From assembly GCF_003435375.1 (NCBI RefSeq), contig NZ_QWGL01000002.1, positions 89,943-153,942 of the forward strand: a stretch of 64,000 bases of DNA. The letters are read 5' to 3'. The number at the start of each line of letters is the position of its first letter. Positions within the stretch are counted from its first letter, which is position 1. Under the pieces are notes generated by a model, which was not told the origin of the DNA, made no database searches, and was given only the letters and a program-made list of their open reading frames with translations. Origin of the DNA: Clostridium sp. AM34-11AC (GTDB lineage: Bacteria; Bacillota; Clostridia; Lachnospirales; Lachnospiraceae). The translations under genes and the position numbers were made by a program. Shown here piece by piece: positions 8,910 to 16,443 of the stretch.

Positions 8910-9770
8910 ATGACAGGAATTCGGAAAAAGAATAAGATCCTGGGCTTTATTTTTACCGTGCTTGCGGTATGGATGGTGATATTTCAAAATCCGTCCTACG
9001 CGGCACAGCGGGGCAGTCTGAACGTAAAAACAGAACAGGCCGGAATGACGGTATATCTCTATCGGGTTGCCGAAAAACAGGCGGGTGTCTATGTGCTGAA
9101 TGAGAAATTTCAGGCATCCGGTGCGGATGTTTCCGGAGGAGGCTCCAGAGAGGCTGCAATCACTCTGGCAGATTTTGCGAAGGCGCAGGGGATCCAGCCT
9201 TACCGGACCGGAACGGGAAGCGGAAAGCATGTGGTTTTTCGGAATCTTTCGGATGGAGAGGCTCTCTACCTTGTGACGGGGGATCCGATGACCGTTGGCG
9301 GCAAGACCTACATTCCGGCACCGGTTCTCGTGGAAGCGGGCGGTGCCGCGGCGGAAGCAGATATCAAGTGTGATATTGAAGAGCCGGAAAACCCGACAAA
9401 CCCAACGGAACCGACGAATCCGACCGAACCCACAAACCCGACGGATCCGTCGAATCCGACCTCTCCGACCCGTTATCATGATGACAGCGATGATGATGAC
9501 TGGGATCCGACTCCGAATAAGAAGCCGACGATCACAACAGCGGCTGACGAGACGGTGACGATCACAGATGCGGAGACACAGTCGGAAACCAGAGTGGAGG
9601 AGAGTACGGCAGAGAGTGAAACAGAGACATCTACGGAGACAACCGTGGAGAACGAGAAGAAGCTTCCCCAGACAGGACAGCTGTGGTGGCCGGTAGGGAT
9701 TCTGCTCTCCGCAGGCGCGGTCCTTCTGGCGGCAGGTCTTGTGATGAAAAAGAGAAGTAAGGAAAAATAA
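8910..9770 (+). CDS. LPQTG-anchored surface protein (minor or basal pilin-like)
   Basis: A 286-residue exported protein. The signal peptide ends near SYAA (about residue 31). A compact beta-rich domain (GSLNVKTEQAGMTVYLYRVA) resembles small Spa-type pilins. A proline-rich stalk of NPTEPTNPTEP repeats (about residues 158-187), an Asp-rich stretch and a Thr/Glu-rich linker lead to LPQTG, a hydrophobic helix and KKRSKEK. It has the canonical LPxTG form, unlike the VPSTGG of its neighbours, so it may be handled by the housekeeping sortase and attach the fibre to the wall. That role is inference. Confidence 0.85.
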   Translation: MTGIRKKNKILGFIFTVLAVWMVIFQNPSYAAQRGSLNVKTEQAGMTVYLYRVAEKQAGVYVLNEKFQASGADVSGGGSREAAITLADFAKAQGIQPYRTGTGSGKHVVFRNLSDGEALYLVTGDPMTVGGKTYIPAPVLVEAGGAAAEADIKCDIEEPENPTNPTEPTNPTEPTNPTDPSNPTSPTRYHDDSDDDDWDPTPNKKPTITTAADETVTITDAETQSETRVEESTAESETETSTETTVENEKKLPQTGQLWWPVGILLSAGAVLLAAGLVMKKRSKEK

Positions 9771-9800
9771 AAAATTAAAGAGAAACATGAGGATACAGAT

Positions 9801-9968
9801 ATGAAAAAGAAAACGCTTCATCCCTCCGGATTTACAAGCAAATGGAGAGCATACTCCAGCACCACAACTCCGCCGACAGAACCGGGACGTTATACCATGA
9901 CAGTCGTTGTCCTTGGCGGTAACTATCTGGCCTCCCCGATCAACCGGTCCTTCCAGATCACGAAGTAG
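9801..9968 (+). pseudogene. Fossil of a secreted Ig-like/MBG-domain protein
   Basis: A 55-codon frame starts at 9801 after GAGGAT. It begins MKKKTLHPSG and then passes directly into PPTEPGRYTMTVVVLGGNY...FQITK, which looks like the last strand pair of a bacterial Ig-like (MBG-type) domain. The natural reading is that a large internal deletion joined the start and end of a long surface-protein gene. It follows the LPQTG gene by 30 bp and shares its direction. It could be translated, but no function is expected. Confidence 0.55.
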
Positions 9969-10031
9969 AACGGCTGAATGGTAAAATCGCGGATCCTGTA
10001 ACCCGCGATCAGGAGACATTCATATGAAAAA

Positions 10032-10084
10032 AGTACGCATCACATTCCCGTTATCAGATCAATGGCGATGTGATGCGTATTTTA
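10032..10084 (+). terminator. Hairpin at the end of the surface operon
   Basis: TACGCATCACAT and ATGTGATGCGTA form a perfect 12-bp stem around a loop of about 22 nt, followed by TTTT. It lies between the surface operon (+) and lysS (-) and may stop transcription from either side. Confidence 0.6.
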
Positions 10085-10085
10085 A

Positions 10086-10134
10086 TGTAAAAAGAATGTG
10101 CCCAGGCGGCTCCGTAAGGAACCACCCGGGCACA
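10086..10134 (-). terminator. Terminator of lysS
   Basis: Read on the minus strand, TGTGCCCGGGTGG pairs CCGCCTGGGCACA (one mismatch) and is followed by TTCTTTTT. Confidence 0.75.
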
Positions 10135-10150
10135 GTAGATTGTTTCGTTA

Positions 10151-12091
10151 TTAGTACAGCTTTGCACCGGCCGGGATTCTGTCATCGACCATCAGGAGGT
10201 TCAGTCCCTCATGGCCATCTTTCTCATGGACTGCTGAGATCAGCATACCTTCGGAATCGATTCCCATCATCTTTCTCGGCGGAAGGTTCACAATCGCGAT
10301 TGCTGTCTTTCCGACCAGCTCTTCCGGCTCGTAATACTCGTGAATACCGCTTAAGATCACGCGGTCCTTGCGCTCTCCGTCGTCCAATGTGAACTTCAGG
10401 AGTTTCTTGGACTTCGGTACCGCTTCACAGGCTAAAATCTTAACTGCGCGGAAATCGGATTTTGCGAATGTTTCGAAATCAACCATTTCTTTGAAGATCG
10501 GCTCGATCTTAACGTTGGAGAAATCGATCTTCTCAACAGTCTTTGCTGCCGGAGCGGCTACGGAAGACTTGGAAGATTTTTTGTCGGAATCTAAGGACTT
10601 CATTGTCGGGAAGAGCAGTACGTCACGGATCGCCGGGGAGTTTGTAAATAACATAACAAGACGGTCGATACCGTATCCGATACCACCGGTCGGCGGCATA
10701 CCGATCTCAAGGGCATTTAAGAAGTCCTCGTCAGTGGTATTTGCCTCGTCATCACCGGCAGCAAGTGCTGCTTCCTGTGCTTTGAAACGCTCTCTCTGGT
10801 CGATCGGGTCGTTTAACTCGGAGTATGCGTTGCACATCTCACGGGCATAGATATAGAGCTCGAAACGCTCAACCTGCTCCGGGTGACCCGGTTTCTTCTT
10901 GGTAAGCGGGGAGATCTCGATCGGATGGTCTGTGATGAAGGTCGGCTGGATCAGGTGCTCCTCAACGAATTCCTCGAAGAAGAGGTTGATGATGTCGCCG
11001 CGGACATGACGATCCTCGTAGTGAACGCCCTTCTCATCTGCTAATTTCTTTGCTTCCTCAGTCGTAGTGATCTCATTGAAATCAATACCGGTATATTTTT
11101 TGATCGCGTCGATCATGGTAAGGCGCTCGAACGGCTTTCCAAGGTCGATCTCGACATCTGCGTACGGAATCGTTGTGGATCCGCAGATCTGCTTTGCGAT
11201 ATGACGGAACATATCCTCTGTGAGATCCATCATTCCCTGGTAATCCGTGTATGCCTGATATAACTCCATAAGAGTAAATTCCGGGTTGTGTCTTGTATCA
11301 AGACCTTCATTACGGAATACACGGCCGATCTCGTAAACGCGCTCCATACCGCCGACGATGAGTCTCTTTAAGTAGAGCTCAAGGGAGATACGAAGCTTTA
11401 CATCCTCGTCGAGAGCGTTATAGTGTGTCTCGAACGGTCTCGCGGCAGCACCGCCTGCGTTTGCGACGAGCATCGGAGTCTCGACCTCAAGGAATCCGAG
11501 GTCATCTAAGTATCTGCGGATGCAGCTGATGATCTTGGAACGCATAACGAATGTCTTCTTAACGTCCTCGTTCATGATCAGGTCAACGTATCTCTGACGG
11601 TAACGGGTATCTGTGTTTGTAAGTCCGTGGTACTTCTCCGGAAGGATCTGTAAGCTCTTGGAGAGAAGTGTTACGGAATGGGCATGAACAGAGATCTCGC
11701 CCATCTTTGTTGTGAATACAAAGCCCTTGATGCCGACGATATCGCCGATATCCATTCTCTTGAAGTCTTTGTAGGAATCCTCACCGAGGTCATCGCGGCA
11801 TACATAGCACTGGATGTTGCCCTTGAGATCCTGGACGTTGCAGAAGGAAGCTTTACCCATGACACGCTTGGACATAATACGTCCTGCGATGGAAACTTCC
11901 TTTCCGTCATATTCTGCGTAATGATCCTTGATATCTGCGCTGTGAGCTGTCTGATCATATTTTGTGATCTGGAACGGGTCTCTGCCCTCTGTCTGTAACT
12001 CAGAAAGCTTCTCGCGGCGCACCTTTAAGAGCTGGTGGATATCCTGCTCTTTTGCATTTGCATTCTTGTTCTGATTCTGCTGTTCAGCCAC
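10151..12091 (-). CDS. lysS: Lysyl-tRNA synthetase (class II) with C-terminal tRNA-binding domain
   Basis: This 646-residue enzyme charges tRNA-Lys with lysine. An N-terminal OB anticodon-binding domain (about 65-165) is followed by the class II core with motif 2 (VFRNEGLDTRHNPEFTLMELYQAY) and motif 3 (GIGYGIDRLVMLF). Bacterial LysRS usually ends near residue 500. Here a linker rich in Ser/Lys/Ala (about 515-540) leads to an extra Trbp111/EMAP-II-like OB domain (FETFAKSDFRAVKILACEAV ... GMLISA) of the kind seen at the C-terminus of MetRS. It follows greA with a 97-bp gap and probably shares its promoter. Confidence 0.95.
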   Translation of the reverse strand: MAEQQNQNKNANAKEQDIHQLLKVRREKLSELQTEGRDPFQITKYDQTAHSADIKDHYAEYDGKEVSIAGRIMSKRVMGKASFCNVQDLKGNIQCYVCRDDLGEDSYKDFKRMDIGDIVGIKGFVFTTKMGEISVHAHSVTLLSKSLQILPEKYHGLTNTDTRYRQRYVDLIMNEDVKKTFVMRSKIISCIRRYLDDLGFLEVETPMLVANAGGAAARPFETHYNALDEDVKLRISLELYLKRLIVGGMERVYEIGRVFRNEGLDTRHNPEFTLMELYQAYTDYQGMMDLTEDMFRHIAKQICGSTTIPYADVEIDLGKPFERLTMIDAIKKYTGIDFNEITTTEEAKKLADEKGVHYEDRHVRGDIINLFFEEFVEEHLIQPTFITDHPIEISPLTKKKPGHPEQVERFELYIYAREMCNAYSELNDPIDQRERFKAQEAALAAGDDEANTTDEDFLNALEIGMPPTGGIGYGIDRLVMLFTNSPAIRDVLLFPTMKSLDSDKKSSKSSVAAPAAKTVEKIDFSNVKIEPIFKEMVDFETFAKSDFRAVKILACEAVPKSKKLLKFTLDDGERKDRVILSGIHEYYEPEELVGKTAIAIVNLPPRKMMGIDSEGMLISAVHEKDGHEGLNLLMVDDRIPAGAKLY

Positions 12092-12125
12092 TTTTCTATT
12101 TCTCCTTCACTGTAGTCTTTGTGTA

Positions 12126-12182
12126 TGATCGATACGGTCGTGTACAGAATTTTCAGTCCGGAAGCTTCCCGTCTGTACACGG
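12126..12182. repeat. Imperfect palindrome between greA and lysS, possibly a decayed R2 repeat
   Basis: GTGTACAGA and TCTGTACAC face each other around 23 nt, with further partial pairing outside (TGATCG/CGATCA). The middle, GAATTTTCAGT followed by a GGAA/TTCC pair, resembles the third hairpin of the R2 repeat family. The relationship is tentative. Confidence 0.35.
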
Positions 12183-12188
12183 CGGCGA

Positions 12189-12671
12189 TCAATCGACTCT
12201 TTTAATATCGAGTACCTTATACTGGATAACTCCGGACTGTGTCTCAACGTCAACAACGTCGCCAACGCGTTTTCCGATCAGCGCGTGTCCGACCGGGGAC
12301 TCGTTGGAGATCTTATTCTCAAGGCTGTTTGCCTCTGTGGAACCAACGAGCTTGAATTCCATCTCCTCGTCGAAATCGACATCGTAAACCTTTACGATAC
12401 ATCCGACGTTGATCTTGTCAAGGTTTACCTCGTCCTCAACAACGACCTCCGCGTTCTTTAACAGCTTCTCGAGCTCTTCGATTCTTAACTCAATATCTCT
12501 CTGCTCGTCTTTCGCAGCATCGTACTCGGCGTTCTCGGATAAGTCTCCCTGTTCTCTTGCCTCTTTGATCTTCTGGGCAATCTCACGACGGCGGTTTACT
12601 TTCAGATCCTGAAGCTCATCCTCGTATTTTTTCAGTCCTGCATAAGTTAAAATATGTTTCTTATCAGCCAT
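12189..12671 (-). CDS. greA: Transcription elongation factor GreA
   Basis: A 160-residue GreA. It binds the RNA polymerase secondary channel and stimulates cleavage of backtracked RNA. The N-terminal coiled coil contains the characteristic EAREQGDLSENAEYDAAKDEQ segment with the acidic tip residues, and the C-terminal FKBP-like domain contains SPVGHALIGKRVGD. Length is exactly that of the family. It is the first gene of a greA-lysS unit. Confidence 0.97.
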   Translation of the reverse strand: MADKKHILTYAGLKKYEDELQDLKVNRRREIAQKIKEAREQGDLSENAEYDAAKDEQRDIELRIEELEKLLKNAEVVVEDEVNLDKINVGCIVKVYDVDFDEEMEFKLVGSTEANSLENKISNESPVGHALIGKRVGDVVDVETQSGVIQYKVLDIKRVD

Positions 12672-12740
12672 GACGTCTTACCTTTCTTATTGTTTCGGGG
12701 CAGAATGACCCTTTATAATTTTTAGCTTTACATTCTCTGT

Positions 12741-12769
12741 ATTATAGCGTGAACACTGGGGATTGTCAA
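12741..12769 (-). promoter_or_regulatory. Consensus promoter for greA-lysS
   Basis: On the minus strand TTGACA, a 17-bp spacer and TATAAT match the sigma-A consensus perfectly. The stretch 12672-12998 otherwise holds only this and the divergent promoter at 12929. Confidence 0.9.
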
Positions 12770-12928
12770 GAAGACGAAAGGCTTTGTTTTTGAGGATTTT
12801 CACGGTATCATTCGATTCAAAACGACTCGTATGGACAGAGGCTGCATTTTATTAGGAAGAAACAGAAAACAGGGAAAGGACAGGAAATAACAGACAAGGC
12901 AAAAACAGGAATAATTACTGATATTTAC

Positions 12929-12957
12929 TTGATATCCTATCCGCGCTATGCTATAAT
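12929..12957 (+). promoter_or_regulatory. Promoter of the 72-residue protein gene
   Basis: TTGATA, 17 bp, TATAAT, about 40 bp upstream of the start at 12999. Confidence 0.8.
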
Positions 12958-12998
12958 CAGGTTGATCAAAAATATTTATGAGAAAGGAAGTTACCAAT

Positions 12999-13217
12999 AT
13001 GCAGTACGCGATTGCACATTTAGATCAGGACGGCAACGGAGATTCCGACAAGAATCCATATATTTCCGTAGATTTTGAAAATAACCTTGAGTCATGTCTT
13101 GAGGCGGCAAATATGATGGAGGATGAGGGATATAAGGAGATCACACCGTTTATCCTTGAGGATGAGGGAAAAAGCGGCACTTATACCTGGGAGTATGTGA
13201 GACAGCATTCCATTTAA
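12999..13217 (+). CDS. Small conserved-looking acidic protein of unknown function
   Basis: A 72-residue cytoplasmic protein without signal or membrane segment. I do not recognise a family. It starts MQYAIAHLDQDGNGDSDKN, and the DxDxNGD run resembles a calcium-binding loop but lacks the surrounding EF-hand helices. The rest is acidic with a Trp/Tyr-rich end (TYTWEYVRQHSI). The start at 12999 is chosen over an upstream ATG because AAAGGAAG lies 8 nt before it. Its own promoter and good ribosome site make it a real gene. Confidence 0.7.
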   Translation: MQYAIAHLDQDGNGDSDKNPYISVDFENNLESCLEAANMMEDEGYKEITPFILEDEGKSGTYTWEYVRQHSI

Positions 13218-13353
13218 ATTTGGAAAAGAGAAATTGGGGAGATCCTGCGGGGCGTGTGAATGCTCTGCGGGGTCTTTTTTGTTGCGATGAAGTTGGAAGA
13301 GGCTGTCGGCAGCAGGTCCTGTAAGTCTTGTAAGAAGGAAAAGATAGAAAAAC

Positions 13354-13382
13354 TTGACGAACATATGTTCTGGTTGTATAAT
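13354..13382 (+). promoter_or_regulatory. SOS-type promoter with LexA box
   Basis: TTGACG, a 17-bp spacer and TATAAT form the promoter. The LexA operator CGAACATATGTTCT (13358-13371) lies between and over the two hexamers; its core GAAC-ATAT-GTTC is the perfect Firmicutes SOS pattern. The interval 13218-13592 also has two diverged ~36-bp direct repeats (about 13283 and 13484) of unknown meaning. Confidence 0.85.
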
Positions 13383-13592
13383 GGAGACATAAGATTTCAG
13401 GGAGAATTACAGGGAGGATTGAGTCTGGAATCGAGATAAATCATATCAGGAAAGCCGCAGAGACATTTAGTGGCCATGTATTAGGAAGAAGCCGTTGGCG
13501 ACAGGTTCTGTAGACTTTTTGGAGTGCTGGAAGATGACGGATAAGACTGAATAAAAGCTAAGACTAAATAACAGAGAAAACGGAGAAAATAT

Positions 13593-14237
13593 ATGAATCA
13601 GATCAACCGTGAGGATATGCTGGAACTTACGAGAAGAATGACATTGAAGAGAAACTGCTTTGACCGGATCGCCGGGGCGTATCTGGATAGGGATGGGTTT
13701 GTAGACGGGACATTTAATAAGAATTTCCGTCAGCTCTCCCTGCCGGATCAGCAGAAGAATCTTGATATCGCGAAGACGATCCCGTTTTCGGAGACGAATG
13801 TGGCGTTGAAGGAATATGTCTTTTCGGGGGAGGAGAAAAAGCCCGGGAGTGTGTGGCAGCTGCTCTGCGCGCTGCGGGAGTGTGAGCTAAAAAACGATGC
13901 ACTGCTTGATATTTTTTATGAAGTGTTTGGGGAAAAATATCCGGCGTCAGGGGATTATGCGGTCTATTTCTTTCACGGGAATTATGATGTTCCGAGAAAG
14001 GCAAAGGATAAGGAAAGCCTCTGGGAATCGGAGGAAGTTTACCGTTTCCTGATCTGTGCGGTGTGCCCGGTGAGCGGAGATTATGAGCCGGGGATGCCGG
14101 TCTGCGGATTTATGTTTCCGGCGTTTAAGGACCGGGGACCGGATAATGGGCGGATCCAGGTGTTTGAAGCGGATCCGGCGCGGCCGCATAGGGATTTTTT
14201 GAATTTGATCTTGCCGGTGAGTGCATATATTTTGTGA
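13593..14237 (+). CDS. DUF4317-like protein in an SOS operon
   Basis: A 214-residue protein similar in motif pattern to DUF4317 proteins (MNREDMLELTRRM..., FDRIAGAYLDRDG, YAVYFFHGNYDVPRKAKDKESLWESEEVYRFLICAVCPV). Family members I know of are longer, so this may be a short form. Function is unknown. It is the first gene after a LexA-box promoter and is followed, 46 bp later, by a Y-family polymerase, so a role in the DNA-damage response is a reasonable inference. Confidence 0.7.
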   Translation: MNQINREDMLELTRRMTLKRNCFDRIAGAYLDRDGFVDGTFNKNFRQLSLPDQQKNLDIAKTIPFSETNVALKEYVFSGEEKKPGSVWQLLCALRECELKNDALLDIFYEVFGEKYPASGDYAVYFFHGNYDVPRKAKDKESLWESEEVYRFLICAVCPVSGDYEPGMPVCGFMFPAFKDRGPDNGRIQVFEADPARPHRDFLNLILPVSAYIL

Positions 14238-14283
14238 AGGTATGTGGGGAAAATGGAAATTGATATCGGAAGGGAGACGGGCT

Positions 14284-15834
14284 ATGGCGGATAGAATGAG
14301 CAAGATGGATAGATCAAACAGAATTTACGCAGCGATCGATCTGAAGTCATTTTACGCCTCTGTTGAGGTGGTGGATCGAAAACTTGATCCGATGACGACG
14401 CACCTTGTCGTCGCGGACCGGAGCCGGACATCGAAAACGATCTGCCTTGCGGTATCGCCTTCTTTAAAGGCGTATGGGATTCCCGGACGCGCGCGCCTCT
14501 TTGAGGTGGAGCAGAAGGTGGAAGAGGTGAACCGGGAGAGAAGGCGGCGGGCCCCCGGTGGAAAATTCACGGGAAGTTCCTGTGATGCGGTTGAACTGAC
14601 GAAAAGACCGGATCTTGCGCTGGATTTTATCGCTGCGCCGCCGCAGATGGCCCACTATATGGAGAAAAGTTCACAAATTTACCAGATCTATTTAAAATAT
14701 GTGGCACCGGAAGATATCCATTCCTATTCGATCGATGAGGTCTTTATCGACCTGACTTCCTATCTTGAGACATACCATATGTCGGCGCATGAGCTGACGA
14801 CACGGATGATCCGGAATGTGCAGAAAGAAACCGGAATTACGGCGACTGCGGGGATCGGAACGAATCTGTACCTTGCAAAGATCGCGATGGATATTATGGC
14901 AAAGCACATCGAACCGGACGCGGACGGAGTGCGTATCGCAAAACTGGATGAGATGAGTTACCGGAGATATCTGTGGGGACACCGTCCGCTGACGGATTTC
15001 TGGCGTGTGGGCCGGGGATACGCGAAAAAACTGGAAGAACGGGGAATCTACACGATGGGGGATATCGCCAGATGCTCCCTCGGGAAGGAAAACGATTATT
15101 ATAACGAAGATCTTCTGTACCGGATGTTCGGTGTCAACGCGGAACTTCTGATCGACCATGCCTGGGGGTATGAGCCGTGTACGATAGCGGATGTCAAGGC
15201 GTACCAGCCGGAAAACCACAGCGTCGGATCCGGGCAGGTTCTTGCCTGTCCATATACCGTCCAGAAGGCAAGGCTCGTCGTGCGGGAGATGGCGGACCTT
15301 TTGGCTCTGGATCTTGTGGACAAAAAGCTGACAGCGGACCAGGTGGTCTTGACGGTGGGATACGATATCGAAAACCTGACGGATTCAAAACTCAGAAAGG
15401 ACTACAGCGGGGAGATATCCACGGACCGTTATGGAAGACGGATCCCGAAACACGCCCACGGCTCCAGAAATCTTGGCGGGCAAACTTCCTCCACGAAACG
15501 GATCACGGAGGCGGTTATGGAGCTCTACGATGAGATCATGAATCCAAAGCTTCTTGTGCGCCGGATCGCGATTTCCGCAAACCATGTGGTCTGTGAGGGA
15601 ACGGAACAGAAAGTGCAGGAGTACGAACAGTTGAATCTCTTTACCGATTACGGCACACAGGTGGAGCAGAAAAAGAAGGAAGAGGAAGAATTAGCGCGGG
15701 AAAAACGAATGCAGCAGGCGGTTCTGGAGATCAAGAAAAAGTTCGGAAAGAATGCGGTCTTAAAGGGAATGAATCTGGAAGAGGGCGCGACCGCGGTAAC
15801 GCGGAACAGCCAGATCGGAGGTCACAGGGCATGA
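14284..15834 (+). CDS. Y-family translesion DNA polymerase (DinB/UmuC-like)
   Basis: A 516-residue error-prone polymerase. Catalytic acidic residues are in AAIDLKSFYASVE and YSIDEVFID. The little-finger region follows residue 300, and a beta-clamp-binding motif (EQLNLF) lies near residue 460. A Lys/Glu-rich tail ends the protein. The group resembles UvrX/UmuC-type polymerases of Firmicutes and their plasmids. The start at 14284 follows GGAAGGGAG. Its stop overlaps the next start by ATGA, so the pair is translationally coupled. Expression should be induced by DNA damage through the upstream LexA box. Confidence 0.92.
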   Translation: MADRMSKMDRSNRIYAAIDLKSFYASVEVVDRKLDPMTTHLVVADRSRTSKTICLAVSPSLKAYGIPGRARLFEVEQKVEEVNRERRRRAPGGKFTGSSCDAVELTKRPDLALDFIAAPPQMAHYMEKSSQIYQIYLKYVAPEDIHSYSIDEVFIDLTSYLETYHMSAHELTTRMIRNVQKETGITATAGIGTNLYLAKIAMDIMAKHIEPDADGVRIAKLDEMSYRRYLWGHRPLTDFWRVGRGYAKKLEERGIYTMGDIARCSLGKENDYYNEDLLYRMFGVNAELLIDHAWGYEPCTIADVKAYQPENHSVGSGQVLACPYTVQKARLVVREMADLLALDLVDKKLTADQVVLTVGYDIENLTDSKLRKDYSGEISTDRYGRRIPKHAHGSRNLGGQTSSTKRITEAVMELYDEIMNPKLLVRRIAISANHVVCEGTEQKVQEYEQLNLFTDYGTQVEQKKKEEEELAREKRMQQAVLEIKKKFGKNAVLKGMNLEEGATAVTRNSQIGGHRA

Positions 15835-16253
15835 GTACATGGGAGAAATATCAGGATATGATCGATCTTCCATATCCGGGAGAATCAAAGCATACCCGGA
15901 TGCCGGTGAGGGACAGGGCAGCCCAGTTTGCTCCATTTGCTGCGCTCACCGGATTTGGAGCAGTGTTAAAAGAGACGGAACGTATTACGGAAAAGCGGAT
16001 CGAGCTGGATGAATATGAAAAGGAAAAACTGAATGAGAAGCTGCGGCTTCTATTGGAAAAACAGGAATCCCGTCCGGAAATCACAGTAACCTTTTTTGTA
16101 CCCGATGAAAAGAAGGACGGAGGAGCATATCGGACGATCTCCGGTCATATAAAGAGAGTGGACGAGGAGAGTCATTGTTTGATTTTAGAGGAAGGGGAAA
16201 GAATTCTGCTGGAAGATATTTTTGATCTCGCATTCACTGCTCATGAAAAGTAA
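15831..16253 (+). CDS. YolD-like protein
   Basis: A 140-residue protein with a YolD-type pattern (DRAAQFAPFAALTGFGAVLKETERITEKRIELDEYEKEKLN). YolD-like proteins sit next to Y-family polymerases in Firmicutes and are thought to act as their partners or regulators, a counterpart of UmuD. The ATGA overlap with the polymerase gene supports joint action. No catalytic Ser/Lys dyad is visible. Confidence 0.85.
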   Translation: MSTWEKYQDMIDLPYPGESKHTRMPVRDRAAQFAPFAALTGFGAVLKETERITEKRIELDEYEKEKLNEKLRLLLEKQESRPEITVTFFVPDEKKDGGAYRTISGHIKRVDEESHCLILEEGERILLEDIFDLAFTAHEK

Positions 16254-16270
16254 AGAAAGACGATATAAAA

Positions 16271-16316
16271 ATGTTATTAAATTAACAACAAAATGCTTGC
16301 GTTAATTATTTAACAA
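16271..16316 (+). promoter_or_regulatory. Two tandem Rex operator candidates
   Basis: 16271-16288 (ATGTTAT-TAAA-TTAACAA) and 16299-16316 (GCGTTAA-TTAT-TTAACAA) each match 12 of the 14 fixed bases of the Rex consensus TTGTTAA-N4-TTAACAA. The second overlaps the -35 and spacer of the dehydrogenase promoter. Rex represses fermentation genes when NAD+ is high. Confidence 0.7.
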
Positions 16317-16325
16317 TAGTATAAT
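16297..16325 (+). promoter_or_regulatory. Promoter of the alcohol dehydrogenase
   Basis: TTGCGT, 17 bp, TATAAT. The ~115-nt leader contains two small hairpins (CCTGTG/CACAGG at 16372-16386 and CTGTC/GACAG at 16404-16419). Confidence 0.75.
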
Positions 16326-16443
16326 GTTTATAGAGCTTAGGAAAACGAAGCGTGATTGGTTCTTAGTAAAACCTGTGAAACACAGGTCGGAAACGTGAGA
16401 TCCCTGTCTGTAATGACAGAATTGTGAAAGGAGAAGAGAGCGT

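Noticed and set aside
8394..10019. 541-codon open frame on the minus strand across the pilin genes
   Set aside because: It is antisense to three well-supported exported proteins, is Arg/Cys/His-rich without domain features, and has no ribosome site of note.
13283..13540. Two ~36-bp diverged direct repeats around the SOS promoter
   Set aside because: Only about 70 percent similar by eye, no conserved frame or ends; too weak to call a repeat family.
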